Assembly: GCF_029867415.1 (NCBI RefSeq)
Contig: NC_081180.1
Coordinates: forward strand, 150,341,068 to 150,405,067
DNA: 64,000 nt
Direction: 5' to 3'
From: Vicia villosa
Lineage: Eukaryota; Streptophyta; Magnoliopsida; Fabales; Fabaceae
The position numbers and the translations under genes were made by a program. Positions 1-11,656 of this stretch are shown one piece after another; positions within the stretch are counted from its first letter, which is position 1; the number at the start of each line of letters is the position of its first letter. Under the pieces are notes generated by a model. It searched no databases. It was given only the letters and a program-made list of their open reading frames with translations, and had not been told where the DNA came from.

Positions 1-1282
1 CGACTCACACATCATTTAGGTCGACCTAAATTGATGAATTCTACATACCAGCCTGTTAGGTCGACCTACACATCAACTAGGTCGACCTAATCTGTGAAAA
101 TGTTCCCAGAATGCATCAGAAGAGGATTCTGGTCGACCTACTCCTTCAACAGGTCGACCTAACTGGGAGCAAAATTCTGCAAGCTCTGTTAGGTCGACCT
201 AAGCACTACAAGTGGTCGACCTAACTGATCAAGAAAGTTCAAAAATCAGTTTTTCTTGGTTCTAACTGTTATGCAATCATATATATTGTGCAAGGGTAAT
301 TATTCAAGGAACACCAACGACTGAAAGATACACAAACGCTTCTCATCTTCGTTCTTCATCATCTCCAACACAATTACACATAATCATTCTTGCGTTGCGG
401 GTTAGTGATGAGTTCGATAACGTCCATGGAACGGAATTGAAGATTCCTAGTGGGTGAAGGTTTGTGGGGTTTGTTGGTGAATAAAATCTGCGGGTTTTGT
501 CCTCCACGACGGGTGGTTCTTGGGGGTTTTTATCAAGAGGCGTTCATTGAGGATTCGGCTGAGTGTAACGATTGAGGAACGGGGAGTTCAAGGAATCAAG
601 ACACTGCAGAAGGGAATCAAAGTGAAGCTCTTGGATAACCTTGATCTGGCTCAAGATTAAGGGGGAAGAAGATTCAAAGGATCGACATAATTGGTTTATC
701 GTTTATCGCTTTGTTATCTTCTTTGTATATACTACTTTCAACATTAATGAAAGATTACCCAATTTCAATTTGGAATTGGGGGCAGACGTAGTCGTAGCGA
801 GGACGATCGACGAACTGCCTAAACAAATATCGTGTTCTTGTCGCTTTTACTTTCTCTTTTACTTTCTGTTCATAATTGGTTATAAGTGCAAAATTGATCA
901 ACGATTCAAGTGTTAAAATTGTGAATTAAAGTTCTGCACAAACATCACAATTCACCACAACTTGAATCACTATCAATTTGAACGTATCACCAAGTGTTTG
1001 TGTTTTTGCTTAATCCAATCTTACTGCATTGCAAATCAAAGTTGTCAATCTAGAAGTTAATTGGTTTTCAGTTGTTAAACGTATTGGTTAGCCATCATAT
1101 TACTTCACCATCAATTCCACTTACTTTTTGGTTTTGAAACACATACGACCTTTGCAATAGCGGTCCGGAATAGACGCAAGTCGATTCAGAACCGCTTTCG
1201 CTCGAGTCAGTAGAAAAATCCGTAAAAACTTAGTGAGATCTATTCACCCCCCCCCTCTAGATCTTTAGGCCAGCGTCTAACA
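1..1282 (+). mobile_element. Ty1/copia LTR, 3' part (copia-A)
   Basis: The right end of a copia-type LTR whose beginning lies outside the window. It ends with the usual legume copia signature, a C-run followed by CTCTAGATC (about 1248-1262), and closes with TCTAACA at 1282. The next five bases, ATTTC (1283-1287), match the uninterrupted target seen in the 3' LTR of the host element at 9616-9620, so the LTR sits in the 5' LTR of copia-B. Positions 17-223 hold seven copies of a GGTCGACC-centred palindrome. No protein-coding potential is evident; the 91-codon frame at 641-916 matches nothing I recognise. Orientation is inferred from the LTR end. Family assignment below copia is uncertain. Confidence 0.7.
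17..223. repeat. TAGGTCGACCTA palindrome array
   Basis: Seven copies of a 10-12 bp perfect palindrome lie at 17-28, 57-68, 78-89, 131-140, 151-160, 190-201 and 214-223, separated by unrelated 10-40 bp spacers. The spacers are not conserved, so this is not a simple tandem repeat. It lies about 1.06 kb before the LTR end. Confidence 0.9.
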
Positions 1283-1411
1283 ATTTCTCAATCAAGATCA
1301 TCATCTTCTCATTAATATTTCATGGATCCTAAAGATACGTTTCCGCTTTATATTTCATCTTGAATTGAGTATGGGTGTATAAAGTCATGATTAATTAAGA
1401 AAATTTCTAAC
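1283..1411 (+). mobile_element. Copia-B 5' LTR, remaining 3' end
   Basis: This stretch aligns with the end of the copia-B 3' LTR (9616-9744) with roughly eight differences in 129 bp, so the element is fairly old. The first part of this LTR was displaced by the copia-A insertion and lies outside the window. A primer binding site follows directly at 1415. Confidence 0.8.
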
Positions 1412-1414
1412 TAG

Positions 1415-1426
1415 TGGTATCAGAGC
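1415..1426 (+). promoter_or_regulatory. Copia-B primer binding site (tRNA-iMet type)
   Basis: TGGTATCAGAGC, the standard complement of the 3' end of plant initiator tRNA-Met, lies three bases after the LTR end. A second copy sits in a tandem duplication about 68 bp downstream (TGGTATCAGAGT, about 1486-1497). Confidence 0.9.
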
Positions 1427-2739
1427 CACCCATACTTGATTCATGTTTAAATTTTGAAAAATTTTAAAATTACTACTTCAACAAGTGGTATCAGAGTCAT
1501 CCATACTTAATTCAGGTGTAAATTTTAGTAATTCTTGATTTTAACATTTCAAAATTGAGTTATTGAAAATTATAATTCATTACACAATATATATTTTTAA
1601 TGAATATAAATGATCACGTCAAATTCGATTTGAATTGAATAAATTATTGTTTGAATTGAATAAATTATTATATATAATGTATATGCAATGATGAATATAT
1701 ATGGATGATGCTTCGTTCTTTTGTATACTTTTTTAATGAATACGAATGATATGCATTGTTATATTATATATGAATCATGATTTGAATTGCTTTGAGGTAT
1801 TCAAGTTTTTTGTTTTGTTTAATTTAACTCTAGCCTTTTACTGAATCAACACATCTGTTTTTATGTTGATTGATTCACACAAATTGATTTATTCATGTTA
1901 TGGCTTTAATTAAATAAATAAAAAAACAAGTATTTATTCAATTCTTAATTAATGATCCTTCATAATAGTAAAGGAAAAAAGTGACGTTTCTTTAACTTTT
2001 TTATGATTGGTGTAATAAATTAATTTCGTTCGGTGTCTCATCCATAAATGGGTGTGAAAATTCAATTTAAGGTTGCAATGGTACGTACTGTTTATTTTAT
2101 TTTTTAAAAATAAATAAATAATAATAATGTGGTACTTGAAAATTCAACTTAAGGGTTGCAATTTTGGGATAGATATGTTAGCACATAATTCCTTTAATAT
2201 ATTGATGAAAATTAATATAAGGTATAAATATATTTCAATTTTAGAAATTAATTCAATTCAATTTGTCATAATTTTAAATTAAAGTTATTTGACATTTTAA
2301 ATGATTCTATTGAGACTAGAAATCACCAAAGTCACATTTCTTTTATGGATTTGATCATGAGAAATGTTGAATGTTAGTGTGCATATGTTTCTATGTGAGT
2401 ATTAGTTGGCCCAAAGGAAAATTAATATTTGACCTGATTATATACACACACTTGTAATGATATACATGTCATAATTTTAAGGCTTCGCATGAATGATAAA
2501 TCAATCCAAAGAGGGGTTTATTATTTGACATGTTTTATTGTCAATATTGGATTATTATAACAAGAGTATCACTAGCAATTAATATTATTGTCCAAAGACT
2601 TGATATCTTGAGATGAGTTATGACATTATTTGAGCATATATTATTTGAGTTTATATATGATTTATTTCAAATTGTTAGTTCTAGTTTTTAATGATGCCAA
2701 TTTTAAGGACCGGAAGAAAAACATTTTAATTGTTTTTTG
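1427..2739 (+). other. Copia-B leader, non-coding and decayed
   Basis: AT-rich sequence between the primer binding site and the first recognisable gag codons. It begins with the duplicated primer-site segment (about 1415-1530). No open frame of useful length is present on either strand and I recognise nothing else here. Confidence 0.5.
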
Positions 2740-3197
2740 CTGCATCGATCTTGACCTTGCATTAATGATAAACAATCCCTTTCTCCTATAGACTTTAATA
2801 TCTTTAATGAAAGGAAAATTATGAGAAATGAGATTGTTCTAATCGCATGAGTCTTATGATCATAAAGTGCGGCGTTCCAGAGGCATTCAGGGGCAATATA
2901 TCTGAAGATATAACAAGTGCCAAAGACTTTCTTGCTTATTGAAAAACACTTTGCGAAAAACGATAAGACGAAAACAAGCACACTTCTTCAAAACTTGATT
3001 TCTATAAAGTATAAAGGAAAAGGAAACATAAGAAAGTCTATTATGAAAATGTCTAATATTGCTTCCAACAAACTTAATGCACAAAAGCTATAGTTGTCGG
3101 ATGACTTACTCGTGAATTTAGTGTTAATATCTCTTCCTGCACAATTTGGTCGGAGAGAGTACAAAGTGGACAATTTTTTATAGAACATTTAAGGACA
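2740..3197 (+). pseudogene. Copia-B gag remnant joined to end of RNase H
   Basis: Translation in shifting frames gives a Ty1/copia Gag (UBN2-type) core: a VPEAFRGNIS-like segment near 2870, then TSTLLQNLISIKYKGKG from about 2970 and DDLLVNLVLISLPAQFG ending near 3150. Stops and frameshifts interrupt it. Immediately afterwards the sequence reads as the last strand of copia RNase H (IEHLRT, 3180-3197), whose continuation NSMIADPMTK lies at 8726-8755 on the other side of the CACTA insertion. Protease, integrase and nearly all of RT/RNase H are therefore deleted, with the junction between about 3150 and 3180. Non-functional. Confidence 0.75.
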
Positions 3198-3224
3198 CAC
3201 TACGCCAAATTTAAGCTGTAGCAG

Positions 3225-3525
3225 CGCAGCTACTAAAGCGCTTTTAACAAAAGCGCTCTCGTAGGGTTCGTTAAAAACAAAATTAATAAACAAGGGAAAA
3301 TGATGCAAAAAAAGCGCTCTGGTAGGGGGGTATGAGAGCGCTTTTAAAAAGCGCTCTGGTAGGGGGGGTATGAGAGCGCTTTTCAAAAGCGCTCTGGTAG
3401 GGGGGTTATGAGAGCGTTTTTCAAAAGCGCTCTGGTAGGGGGTGGGTACAAGAGCGCTTTACCCTAAAAGCGCTGGTATAGCTACGTCTACTAAGGCGCT
3501 TTTCAAAAGCGCTTTCATAGCCTTT
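3225..3525. repeat. CACTA 5' subterminal repeats
   Basis: About six units of roughly 40 bp, each built from AAAAGCGCTCTGGTAGGGGG and GAGAGCGCTTTT. Adjacent AGCGCTTTT and AAAAGCGCT can form hairpins. The AGCGCT core is the likely transposase-binding site by analogy with En/Spm. Confidence 0.85.
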
Positions 3526-4915
3526 TTAAAATTAAAATTTTTAAAAACAAAATTTTACTATCGTTTACTAATCCCTAATTCCTCATTTTTCTGCCATTCA
3601 CGCTAACTGCCCAGAAAACCCAGAAAACCCAGAAAACCTTTCTCCCTCAATCGTTCACGAATTCAACTTGCATTCAACCATTCACGCATTCAACCATTCA
3701 CGCATTCAACCCAGAAAAGCTATCTCCCTCAACCTTCGAATCTGCAGAAACTCCCACAACTCTGGCAAAGAAGAAGTCGAGAGAAGACGAAGGAGATTTT
3801 GAAGTCGAGAGAAACCAATCTCCCACAGCTCTTCAATCTGTATATCACAAGGTTTGTCACCTATATCTTACTTTTTTTACTTTTCAATGGTGGCACTGTT
3901 ATAATAGACGAAGGTTTGTGCATGGCTGAAGAGAAGAGAATCATTTATGTAGTGGCACTGTTATAATAGAGGTTCTTACTTGAAGTATAATAACAATTGC
4001 ACAATTTTGGTCCCTAATATTTTCTCCCTGTTATCTGTATGAAATGATTCTATTTCTTTAGGCATTTTGTTTTGTGTTATGTGCATTCTTGATACTTGAA
4101 TTGTCAGTGATTTTGTGTAGTTTTGGTTTTGTGGTTGGTTTATTCTAATTATGTTTGTTTATTATAAGTTATCGTGGAGAGTTTTGTTGAAATAGGTAGA
4201 AAGCAAATTGTGGACTTGTTATAAGTTGATCCTATAACCTTACTCAAAAAATGTTTATGCAAGTTGGTAAGATGAAATAAGTTATTCATAAGTCAATCCA
4301 CAGTCCAAACACATTCTTAGTAAAAAAATGATTATAAGTCTCTGAAGAGATTTTGAAAAGGTTGAGGTAAAGAACCTGATTACAACTTATTCTAGTAAGG
4401 TTATTATTTAAAAGACTTGTCATTGCATGGTCTAGAAAACTCTGTAATTTTTTGTTGTTACTGAAATAGTACCTTGTAATCTATTTCGTATGGACCAAAC
4501 CTTAGAGAATATAGTATTCTGTTTCTGGGGCTGACATTTTTAGCTTGGAGAATATAGTATTCTGTTTCTGGGGTTGACATTGTTACTGCTGTTCTTTAAA
4601 TTATCTTATCATGCTGAATTAGATTTTAAATCGTTTCTTTAGATAGATTTAGAACCCAATGTTAGTTGACTTTTTTTTTTGATTATCTGTTTAATTCTGT
4701 TAAAAAGCTTATGTGGCAGCTTGTATAGTTAACAAATTTAATTTTCAATCTAATTTCTGCTAATTTGATTCATGAACTAAGTCTAACAAATTAATCGTTG
4801 AGTCAAGTTTGAACTATGTTGTAGTAGTTAGAATTTCCCCTAGTTTTGTTGTTTAGTTTAAAAGTTCTAAAGATCTTAAGACGGATATTTGCAAAGAAAT
4901 CTAGTTGAATTTGCC
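3526..4915 (+). other. CACTA leader and first intron region
   Basis: This stretch lies between the subterminal repeats and the first coding exon I can support. About 3580-3850 is pyrimidine- and CCCAGAAAA-rich and looks like a transcribed 5' leader, ending at a possible splice donor near 3852. The remainder resembles an AT-rich intron. A 37-bp motif around a TATAGTATTCTG core occurs twice near 4508-4575. No coding exon is evident. Confidence 0.4.
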
Positions 4916-7902
4916 ATGTTAGAATCTGAAAAGCGAAGAGTTGGATGCGAAAAAAAAGCGATTTGGGAGGAGCTTCAGGTGTATATCATATATGGTTAAT
5001 TGTTGTTATTATCTTGACGATAAATTGTTTAAATTACTTATACTAACACACTATGCGTATTTTTTTTTGCAGAGGACTTTTGAGATACCAGATGATCGTA
5101 GACGCTACATACTTAGTTTGGCCGGAAAAAGATATAGAGGGTGGAAAGCTTTTTTGACAAACACCTATCTTAAGGATAAAGATGGAAACTTTCTTGAAGA
5201 GGCACCGGGACGGCCAAAAAAGTATGAGATCTTCATTGATGAAAAAGATTGAGTTGAGTTTGTAAATCAAAGAGATGAAGATTTTCTGAAAAAGGAGTGC
5301 CACGAATAGTGCGAGAGTATCCAAACCCGCGTATCCATACAAAAAAGGGCGTTTGGGATATGCACGCTTAGAGGATAAAATTGTAAGTAAATAGAAATGC
5401 GTTTTAATTAATTGTCTAAATGTGTTTTATTTGACGATTTTATCATTTGTGTCAATGCATAGTTAGAGGAGACTAAAAGTGAGGAAACTTCACTTCCTGT
5501 ACATGTGTTGTGGAAGGAAGCTCGTGTGGGCAAGAATCAAGCTGTCGATCCCGATGTTCAGAGAGTTTATACTGAATGTGTAAGTATAATACTGTGTCTT
5601 TAATTAAATCAAATGTTTTTTAATATATAAATGATTTTTTATCTCCACTAATAATTATTGGAATGTAAATGAATTACAGGAGACCTTGTCGCAATCGGTG
5701 TCCACCGGTGAGGACCAGGATGATAGGAGCGTACTTAGTAGAGCACTAGATGCTCCTGAGTATCCCGGTCGGGTGAGGGGTAAGGGTCATGGTGTGACTC
5801 CAACCTCTTTTTACAAGCATCCTAGGAGAAGAAATCCTTCAAATGAAGAAGTGTTGCAAAAATTGCAGGAATTGCAAGCACAAGTCTCTGAATTGCAAAG
5901 AGATAAAGATATGTATATGAGAGAAAAGTGCAATACTGCATCGGTGAAAGAAACTAGTGATAAAGCTAGTTTCAACTGTCAAAGAAAACTTCCCGAGGTA
6001 ATTATAAATTTCTTTTCCTTACAAATTGTTCCATTTTATTAACGATAATGACTTTATATTTACTATTGGTTTAGGGCATTTCTTCTTGCCAACTATACTT
6101 ATCGTCACCGTCTTATCGCCTAGTTGGCAAGGGAAAAGTGCACAACACTGTGGGAGATTTACTTCACCATAGACCGCTCCCAGATGGACACCTGAAAGTA
6201 TCAGTTGATGTTGTATTAGATCATGATGCGGTGCTACCGGTACCTGACATGGTCTCAGAGACAACATTGATGCGAGATGCAATAGGGTCATTTGTTGCAT
6301 GGCCCTCGGAGCTCATTATCATTGGTGATGAGGTATATTCAAAACCATTATGAATCATTTAGTTTTCGAATGTCAATTTTGCACTGTTACGTTAATTATT
6401 TTTTACATTTTAATTTTAGACTGCTCCTACAAAACCCGCAATTAAGGGCAAAGGGATTTTACAAGAGGAGGAGTCTGTTGCATCACTAAAAGAGGTACAT
6501 TTAAGGTGTTAATATATAATTTGAATCTAAAACTGCATGATTTTATATTTTATCAATCGTTATTTGATTTTTAGGCATCTGCTCGGGAGTCACAACAAGT
6601 GACACAGGTCGTTTGTAGCGTACCGCCTAAGGGTCCTCCGAAGCAAGCGGCAAAAAAAGGTGGTGCTTTTTTTCCTCGATACCGGATGATGCTCGGAACA
6701 CTTGTTGATATGTCCGATTTGAAGGAAGGTGCTCTCCGTCAAATCAATATGGAGGAAGGTATCTTTGGTGTTGAATTCATTTCACATATTGCAATAGATG
6801 ACTTGGAAGAGATTTTTACACAAGAACAACTAGGCGTCGCTAATATGCACTCGTACATCCGGTAATATTCACTCATCCGATATATTATTTAATTAGTCGA
6901 ACAATTTATTTACACATTATGTTTATTATGTTTTTCACTCATCCGCTAATATGTTTATAATGTTTTTATTTAAGGTTGTTACATGACAAAGTGTTGCGCG
7001 GGACTGCATTGTCAAACAGATTCCGTTTTGTGTCTTCCGCCCATTGCAGCGGAATGACAATTGCTTCGGAACCGGAATCAGTTAGACAGCGCTTAGTCGA
7101 TAGATTCATGTCATCCGGCAATACAGAAAGTCTGATTCTTTGGGCGTATAATACCCGACCAGTAGGGTTAGTTTCTCATTCTTGGTTCATTTAATCTTTG
7201 TTTCTTTTGCGTAGCAAAATTTTTATATAACCTATTGTTTTAATTTATAGAGCACACTGGTTGTTGCTTGCTATCAACCCGATAAGAGAAGTTGTATATT
7301 TTCTGAATTCAGTAGATGGTGAGTGGAGCAATTATCCGGCTATGAAGGAAATTATTGATTTGTAAGTGGGATCGTTCTAAATATTCTTGTATATTTATAT
7401 ATTTAATTATTTGTGAGATTAATCTAAATATATGCTTTTATATTTTTGTTAGATCAATACAAGTGTTCCGAAGTCAACGAGACGCACAGGTATCCCGGAC
7501 TAAATCAAACAACATTACTTGGATCAAAGTGCAGGTACATTATTTTTCACAATTTTGCTTATAATATTTATGCTACTTGATAAAACAAGACAACTATAAT
7601 TTCTTATTTGTTTTTCTATGTAGTGTCCGATACAGCGGAACAGTTCAGACTGCGGATATTTTGTTTTGAGGTTTATGAAAGAAATCCTTCAAATGAATCA
7701 ATTAGAGATTCCAATCACGGTATGGATTTATAACTTAATTAGATAACTTCTTATAATTTATTACATTTAACAAAATCATTCATATTATGTTTTTATTCTG
7801 TAGTACTTTGACGAATTCCGTGTTGCTTCTTACACGAAACTTAAGTTAGAAGAAATCAAAGAGGAATTGTGTCAATTTTATATTCATCAACTATTCATGT
7901 AG
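4916..7902 (+). pseudogene. CACTA-encoded transposase-associated protein with C-terminal Ulp1-like protease
   Basis: Twelve exons with GT-AG borders can be read: 4916-4978, 5073-5382, 5463-5579, 5680-5997, 6075-6332, 6420-6494, 6575-6861, 6975-7166, 7251-7361, 7453-7534, 7624-7719 and 7804-7902, giving about 668 codons. The N-terminal part (IPDDRRRYIL, YRGWKAFLT, then KKGRLGYARLE) is the plant En/Spm transposase-associated region. A coiled coil follows near 5850-5930. The C-terminus is a C48/Ulp1-like fold: His in AHWLLLAI (7255-7257), then Gln and Cys in QRNSSDCGYFV (Cys 7651-7653). The usual acidic residue is Asn (7306-7308), so activity is doubtful. Exon 2 has a TGA in place of a likely Trp codon (5250-5252) and a one-base insertion near 5295; the rest is open. 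Known family role: transposon-carried SUMO-protease-like domains of uncertain function. Confidence 0.75.
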
Positions 7903-8035
7903 TAGGATTTGTGTCGATTTGAAGAGAATATTATAGTACTCCAAGATATATGGTTACTAACTTTGTTCATATTGTTGCCAATTAATATTTGAAGTATAAT
8001 ATTGTTGATGTTAGAGATTTAGTTTGATTGACATA

Positions 8036-8110
<75 letters not shown>

Positions 8111-8290
8111 GGATATTATAATGGTATTATATTAGTATATATAGTCCTACATATGGTTGAAAATATATCGTCGAAAATATATTACAGGTCGAAAATATTA
8201 CAGGTTGAAAATATATTACAGGTCGAAAATATTACAGGTCGATCTGGGAGGCTGAAATTATAGGCCGCACTTTAAAATATCTCATTTAGC
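7903..8290. repeat. TA microsatellite and GGTCGAAAATATTACA minisatellite
   Basis: After the gene stop come a short AT-rich 3' region, a (TA)n run at 8042-8104, and then four to five copies of a 15-18 bp unit around CAGGTCGAAAATATTA (about 8155-8245). The TA run will be length-variable. Confidence 0.8.
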
Positions 8291-8710
8291 AACGACAGCG
8301 CTTTTAAAAAGTGCTCTTAAAGGTCCACATACGAAAGCGCTTTGTTACAAAAAGCGCTGCCAAAGATTAAATAAAAGAAAAAAAAAACGCAACCTACCAA
8401 AGCGCTTTTGGAAAAGCGCTCTAGTAGGGGGCTGCCAGAGCGCTTTTTCCAGCAAAAGCGCTCTTATAGGGGGTCTACCAGAGCGCTTTTTCCAGAAAAA
8501 GCGCTCTTATAGGGGGATCTACCAGAGCGCTTTCTGTAAAAAGCGCTCTTATAGGGGGATCTACCAGAGCGCTTTTTCTGGAAAAAACGCTCTTATAGGG
8601 GGGTCTACCAGAGCGCTTTTAAAAGCGCTTTCGTAGCCTACGCCAGCGCTGGCTTTGGCAGCGCTTTAAAGCGTTGTTAAAAGCCAAAAAAAGCGCTTTT
8701 AAAGCCCACG
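8291..8710. repeat. CACTA 3' subterminal repeats
   Basis: About seven units of roughly 44 bp containing CCAGAGCGCTTTTTCC and AAAAAGCGCTCTTATAGGGG, in the same AGCGCT grammar as the 5' end. Internal units are nearly identical. Confidence 0.85.
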
Positions 8711-8722
8711 CGTGTTGTAGTG

Positions 8723-9232
8723 ACAAACTCCATGATAGCGGACCCTATGACAAAAAGGGCTTTCATCCAATGCCTTTCATGAACAAAATGCTCACATGAG
8801 TGTTATAGAATTAGAGGATTCTTTGGTTTAGTGGGAGTTAGTCATTGTTATCAGTTATGTTATATGTTTGATAGTATATTCATATTACGTTCTGATATGA
8901 AATAAAGTTTAGTTATTCAGTTTATTGCACTTTGTATGATAATATGGATTTCATTAAAGTAAGGTGGACTAGTTGATAATTGACATGTATTGATCACCTT
9001 CATGTGATTTTCATGTTGGACATTTCATGATTAATCTATGTCATTTAGTTGTGTTTATATTTGTGATCATTGATATGTTTAATTATAACTGATATAATGA
9101 AAACCGCTTTGGTCCTATATATTGATGTAATAAATGGACGAGATAAGGATATGTCCAATGTTTAAAATAGAAATTTTGAGCTCATAAAGTTTAACACATT
9201 TATAAGGATACATATATGACCAGTGGGGAGAT
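8723..9232 (+). pseudogene. Copia-B pol end and 3' untranslated region
   Basis: The first codons read NSMIADPMTK, the conserved C-terminal motif of copia RNase H; after a frameshift, HMSVIELED follows near 8795. The rest is AT-rich 3' untranslated sequence ending in a purine tract (GTGGGGAGA, about 9223-9231) directly before the 3' LTR. No functional product is expected. Confidence 0.7.
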
Positions 9233-9744
9233 TGTTAGAATTTTTGGGGTCATACATGTAATAAATTAATGTGTTAGGACCATTATTTAATTAGCCAAAT
9301 TAAAGTGATCTATTTAATGTAAAGTTTATTTGTCATGAAAAATATTGTGTAGATACCAAAAGTCTTAATTGCATTTTTTGTGATGGGTAAAATTGGAATA
9401 AGAAACCTTGAATAATCACGATCCATCATGGAATGACATGGGATTCTAAACTTGAATAAACATGACTCTTCATGAGAGGGCATGTGATTCTTATAAATAA
9501 TAAGGGGTTATGGTCCCCAATTGTAGACACTACAAGAAAATATCATAGAATATTTATTCTCTTTATCCCATTGAAGGAGAAACTAAGGAATTAAAGAATC
9601 TACAATTGGAAGGTCATTTCTCAATCAAGATCATCATCTTCTCATTAATATTTCATGGATCCTAAATATACGCTTCCGCTTTATATTTCATCTTCAATTG
9701 AGTATGGGTTTATAAAGTAATCATTAATTAAGAAAATTTCCAAC
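9233..9744 (+). mobile_element. Copia-B 3' LTR
   Basis: It begins TGTTAGAATTTTTGGGG after the polypurine tract, and its last 129 bp match the 5' LTR remnant at 1283-1411. It ends near CCAAC at 9744; the last base or two are uncertain because the terminal CA is degenerate. About 512 bp long, which is short for a copia LTR but acceptable. Confidence 0.75.
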
Positions 9745-9757
9745 CATTAATAATAGG

Positions 9758-10070
9758 CTAAAATAGTATGATGATCCTTATAAATTAGAGTGTTTTTGTT
9801 TTTAGTTTCGAATTTAATTTTTTTTTGAAAATAGTTGCTAAATGTTAAAGTTTTCTGATTTAGTTCTTAAATTTAAAATCGGTAGGAAATTTTACAGGTT
9901 TCCTGCGGATTTAAAATTTGTTTGTTTCCTACCGATTTTTCTGCAAATTTTAATTTAAAGGACTAAAACAAAACAAAATTTAACATTCAGAAACTATTTT
10001 AAAAAAAAATTTAAATTAAAGGCTAAAAATAAAATCATACTAACTTAGGGAGACAATTTTTCTTTTAGTT
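9758..10070. mobile_element. MITE-like inverted-repeat element
   Basis: The left arm (TAGTATGATGATCC ... GGCTAAAAT, ATCGGTAGGAAA) and right arm are imperfect reverse complements across about 310 bp, with TTTAGCCTTTAATTTAAA-like sequence repeated in both. Near the centre, GGTAGGAAA and TTTCCTACC pair. No coding capacity. I could not settle the target duplication. Confidence 0.55.
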
Positions 10071-10854
10071 TTTAATGAGAAAATTCTATAAATGTCAATT
10101 TTTAGACTCATTATATTTGATTCTTATAAATTTTGTTGTGGGAGAAATTAAATTTCATGAATAAAAAGTAAATTAGTGAAAATTTTAATATTATATAAAA
10201 AATGTTTATTATAATGACAAAGTACATCATGATTTTATCATCAATATTCGGAACTACGCGTAGTGTTTAAATTGTTTATTTAATTAAGTTTATGGTTTCT
10301 AAATAGTAAATTTAGTCTTTCAATTTTTTTATTAAATTAATATTACTCTCCTCTCTAGTCACTAAACCACAATTTGAGTGAAAGCTATTATTATGACTAT
10401 GTCGGCTTCTTATAAAGAAATTATTTTTTTTGGTGGGTGAATTTTTCTTTTATAATTCATTTATGTTATATGTACTTTTCCGTGTAAATTTACTTCGCGA
10501 CACATTGCACAACTCTTATATAAATTAACTCATTAAAAATAAGATTACATAAGAACGAAAGAAAAGTAAATAATAAATTGCACAGTTCAATAATCATGAT
10601 TAATTAAATAATTAACTTAATTTTTTAAAATATTATATTAGTTTGTGTGACAAAGAAGGAAGCTATTTAAAAAAAGAGACAACCCAAAGAATAATTTTTC
10701 CATAATTTTTTATTAAAAAATATTTTTCAGTTCAAAAAGTGTTGTATTTATTTTTTGCCTCATAATAAGCAAAATAGTTATAAAAACAAATATACATAAC
10801 ACAAAATGCATTTAATAGCATGGTAACAAAGACAGAATAGAGATGCAACTATTG

Positions 10855-10942
<88 letters not shown>

Positions 10943-11656
10943 GCTAAATAATTTTATAAACTAGGAATAATGACGAAGGTTCAATTGATTTAAAGAATAG
11001 TAAATAAAATAAAATAAAGTATTGTACATGAAATAGGGTACTGTAAAGAAAATTTATAGATTTTCATTTTTTTACTCTTTGCTTGTAAAGGTACTGTATA
11101 GACAATTTATAGAATTGGGAATTTGAGAAAATATGTTTAGAAAACATATAATGAATTCTTTTTTGCATTAAAGAGTTTTGTGTGAACTTATTATATTTTT
11201 CTTGCACATTGTGTTTGTCTTGGATACTAATACTTGTAGTAGGTTTAAGGTGAGATTTGTGTAAAATAGTAATTTTGTTGTTGTTTTATTAGTTTATGCC
11301 GTTGATGTTAACTTCGTATTCTATTTAGTGGTTGCATACGAATGTTGAGAATTTGTATGGATATAGGGAAGCATGACTAGTGAAGATTAGTATCATAGAA
11401 TTTTAATGGTAGGTACATGCTTTTTAATGTTAGATCTTAGTTCTTATAAATGGTCGTAGTAAGTTTAAGATGAGATTTGTGTGACTCATAACTTTGTTGT
11501 TACTTTATTCGGTTTTCTTAAAAGAAATATTTATTTTATTTAAAAATTTTCGATGAAAATATATGCGCAGGTTAATTTAATAACTAATAAAACATAATTT
11601 CCTGGGGAAACGAAATTGGCAGAAATTTTTCGCGAAAAACCATGTGAAATTTGAAA
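10071..11656. other. AT-rich intergenic sequence with TA microsatellite
   Basis: No gene or familiar element is visible. The stretch contains a long pure (TA)n run at 10859-10939. Around 11220-11290 and 11410-11500 there are related segments (GTAGTAGGTTTAAGGTGAGATTTGTG and a near copy), an imperfect local duplication. Confidence 0.5.

Larger units (their letters stand above)
3198..8722 (+). mobile_element. CACTA (En/Spm) DNA transposon
   Basis: The element starts CACTACGCC and ends GTTGTAGTG, so both termini carry CACTAC in inverted orientation. It is flanked by the 3-bp target duplication ACA (3195-3197 and 8723-8725), as expected for CACTA elements. Removing it rejoins the copia-B RNase H codons. 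Both subterminal zones are packed with AAAAGCGCT/AGCGCTTTT motifs, the typical transposase-binding arrangement of this superfamily. The interior holds one 12-exon gene with a Ulp1-like protease end. I see no TNP2-type DDE transposase, so the copy probably depends on a transposase encoded elsewhere. Confidence 0.9.

Noticed and set aside
17..223. CRISPR-like array
   Set aside because: The repeat unit is a 10-12 bp palindrome with irregular spacers in a plant LTR; no cas genes.
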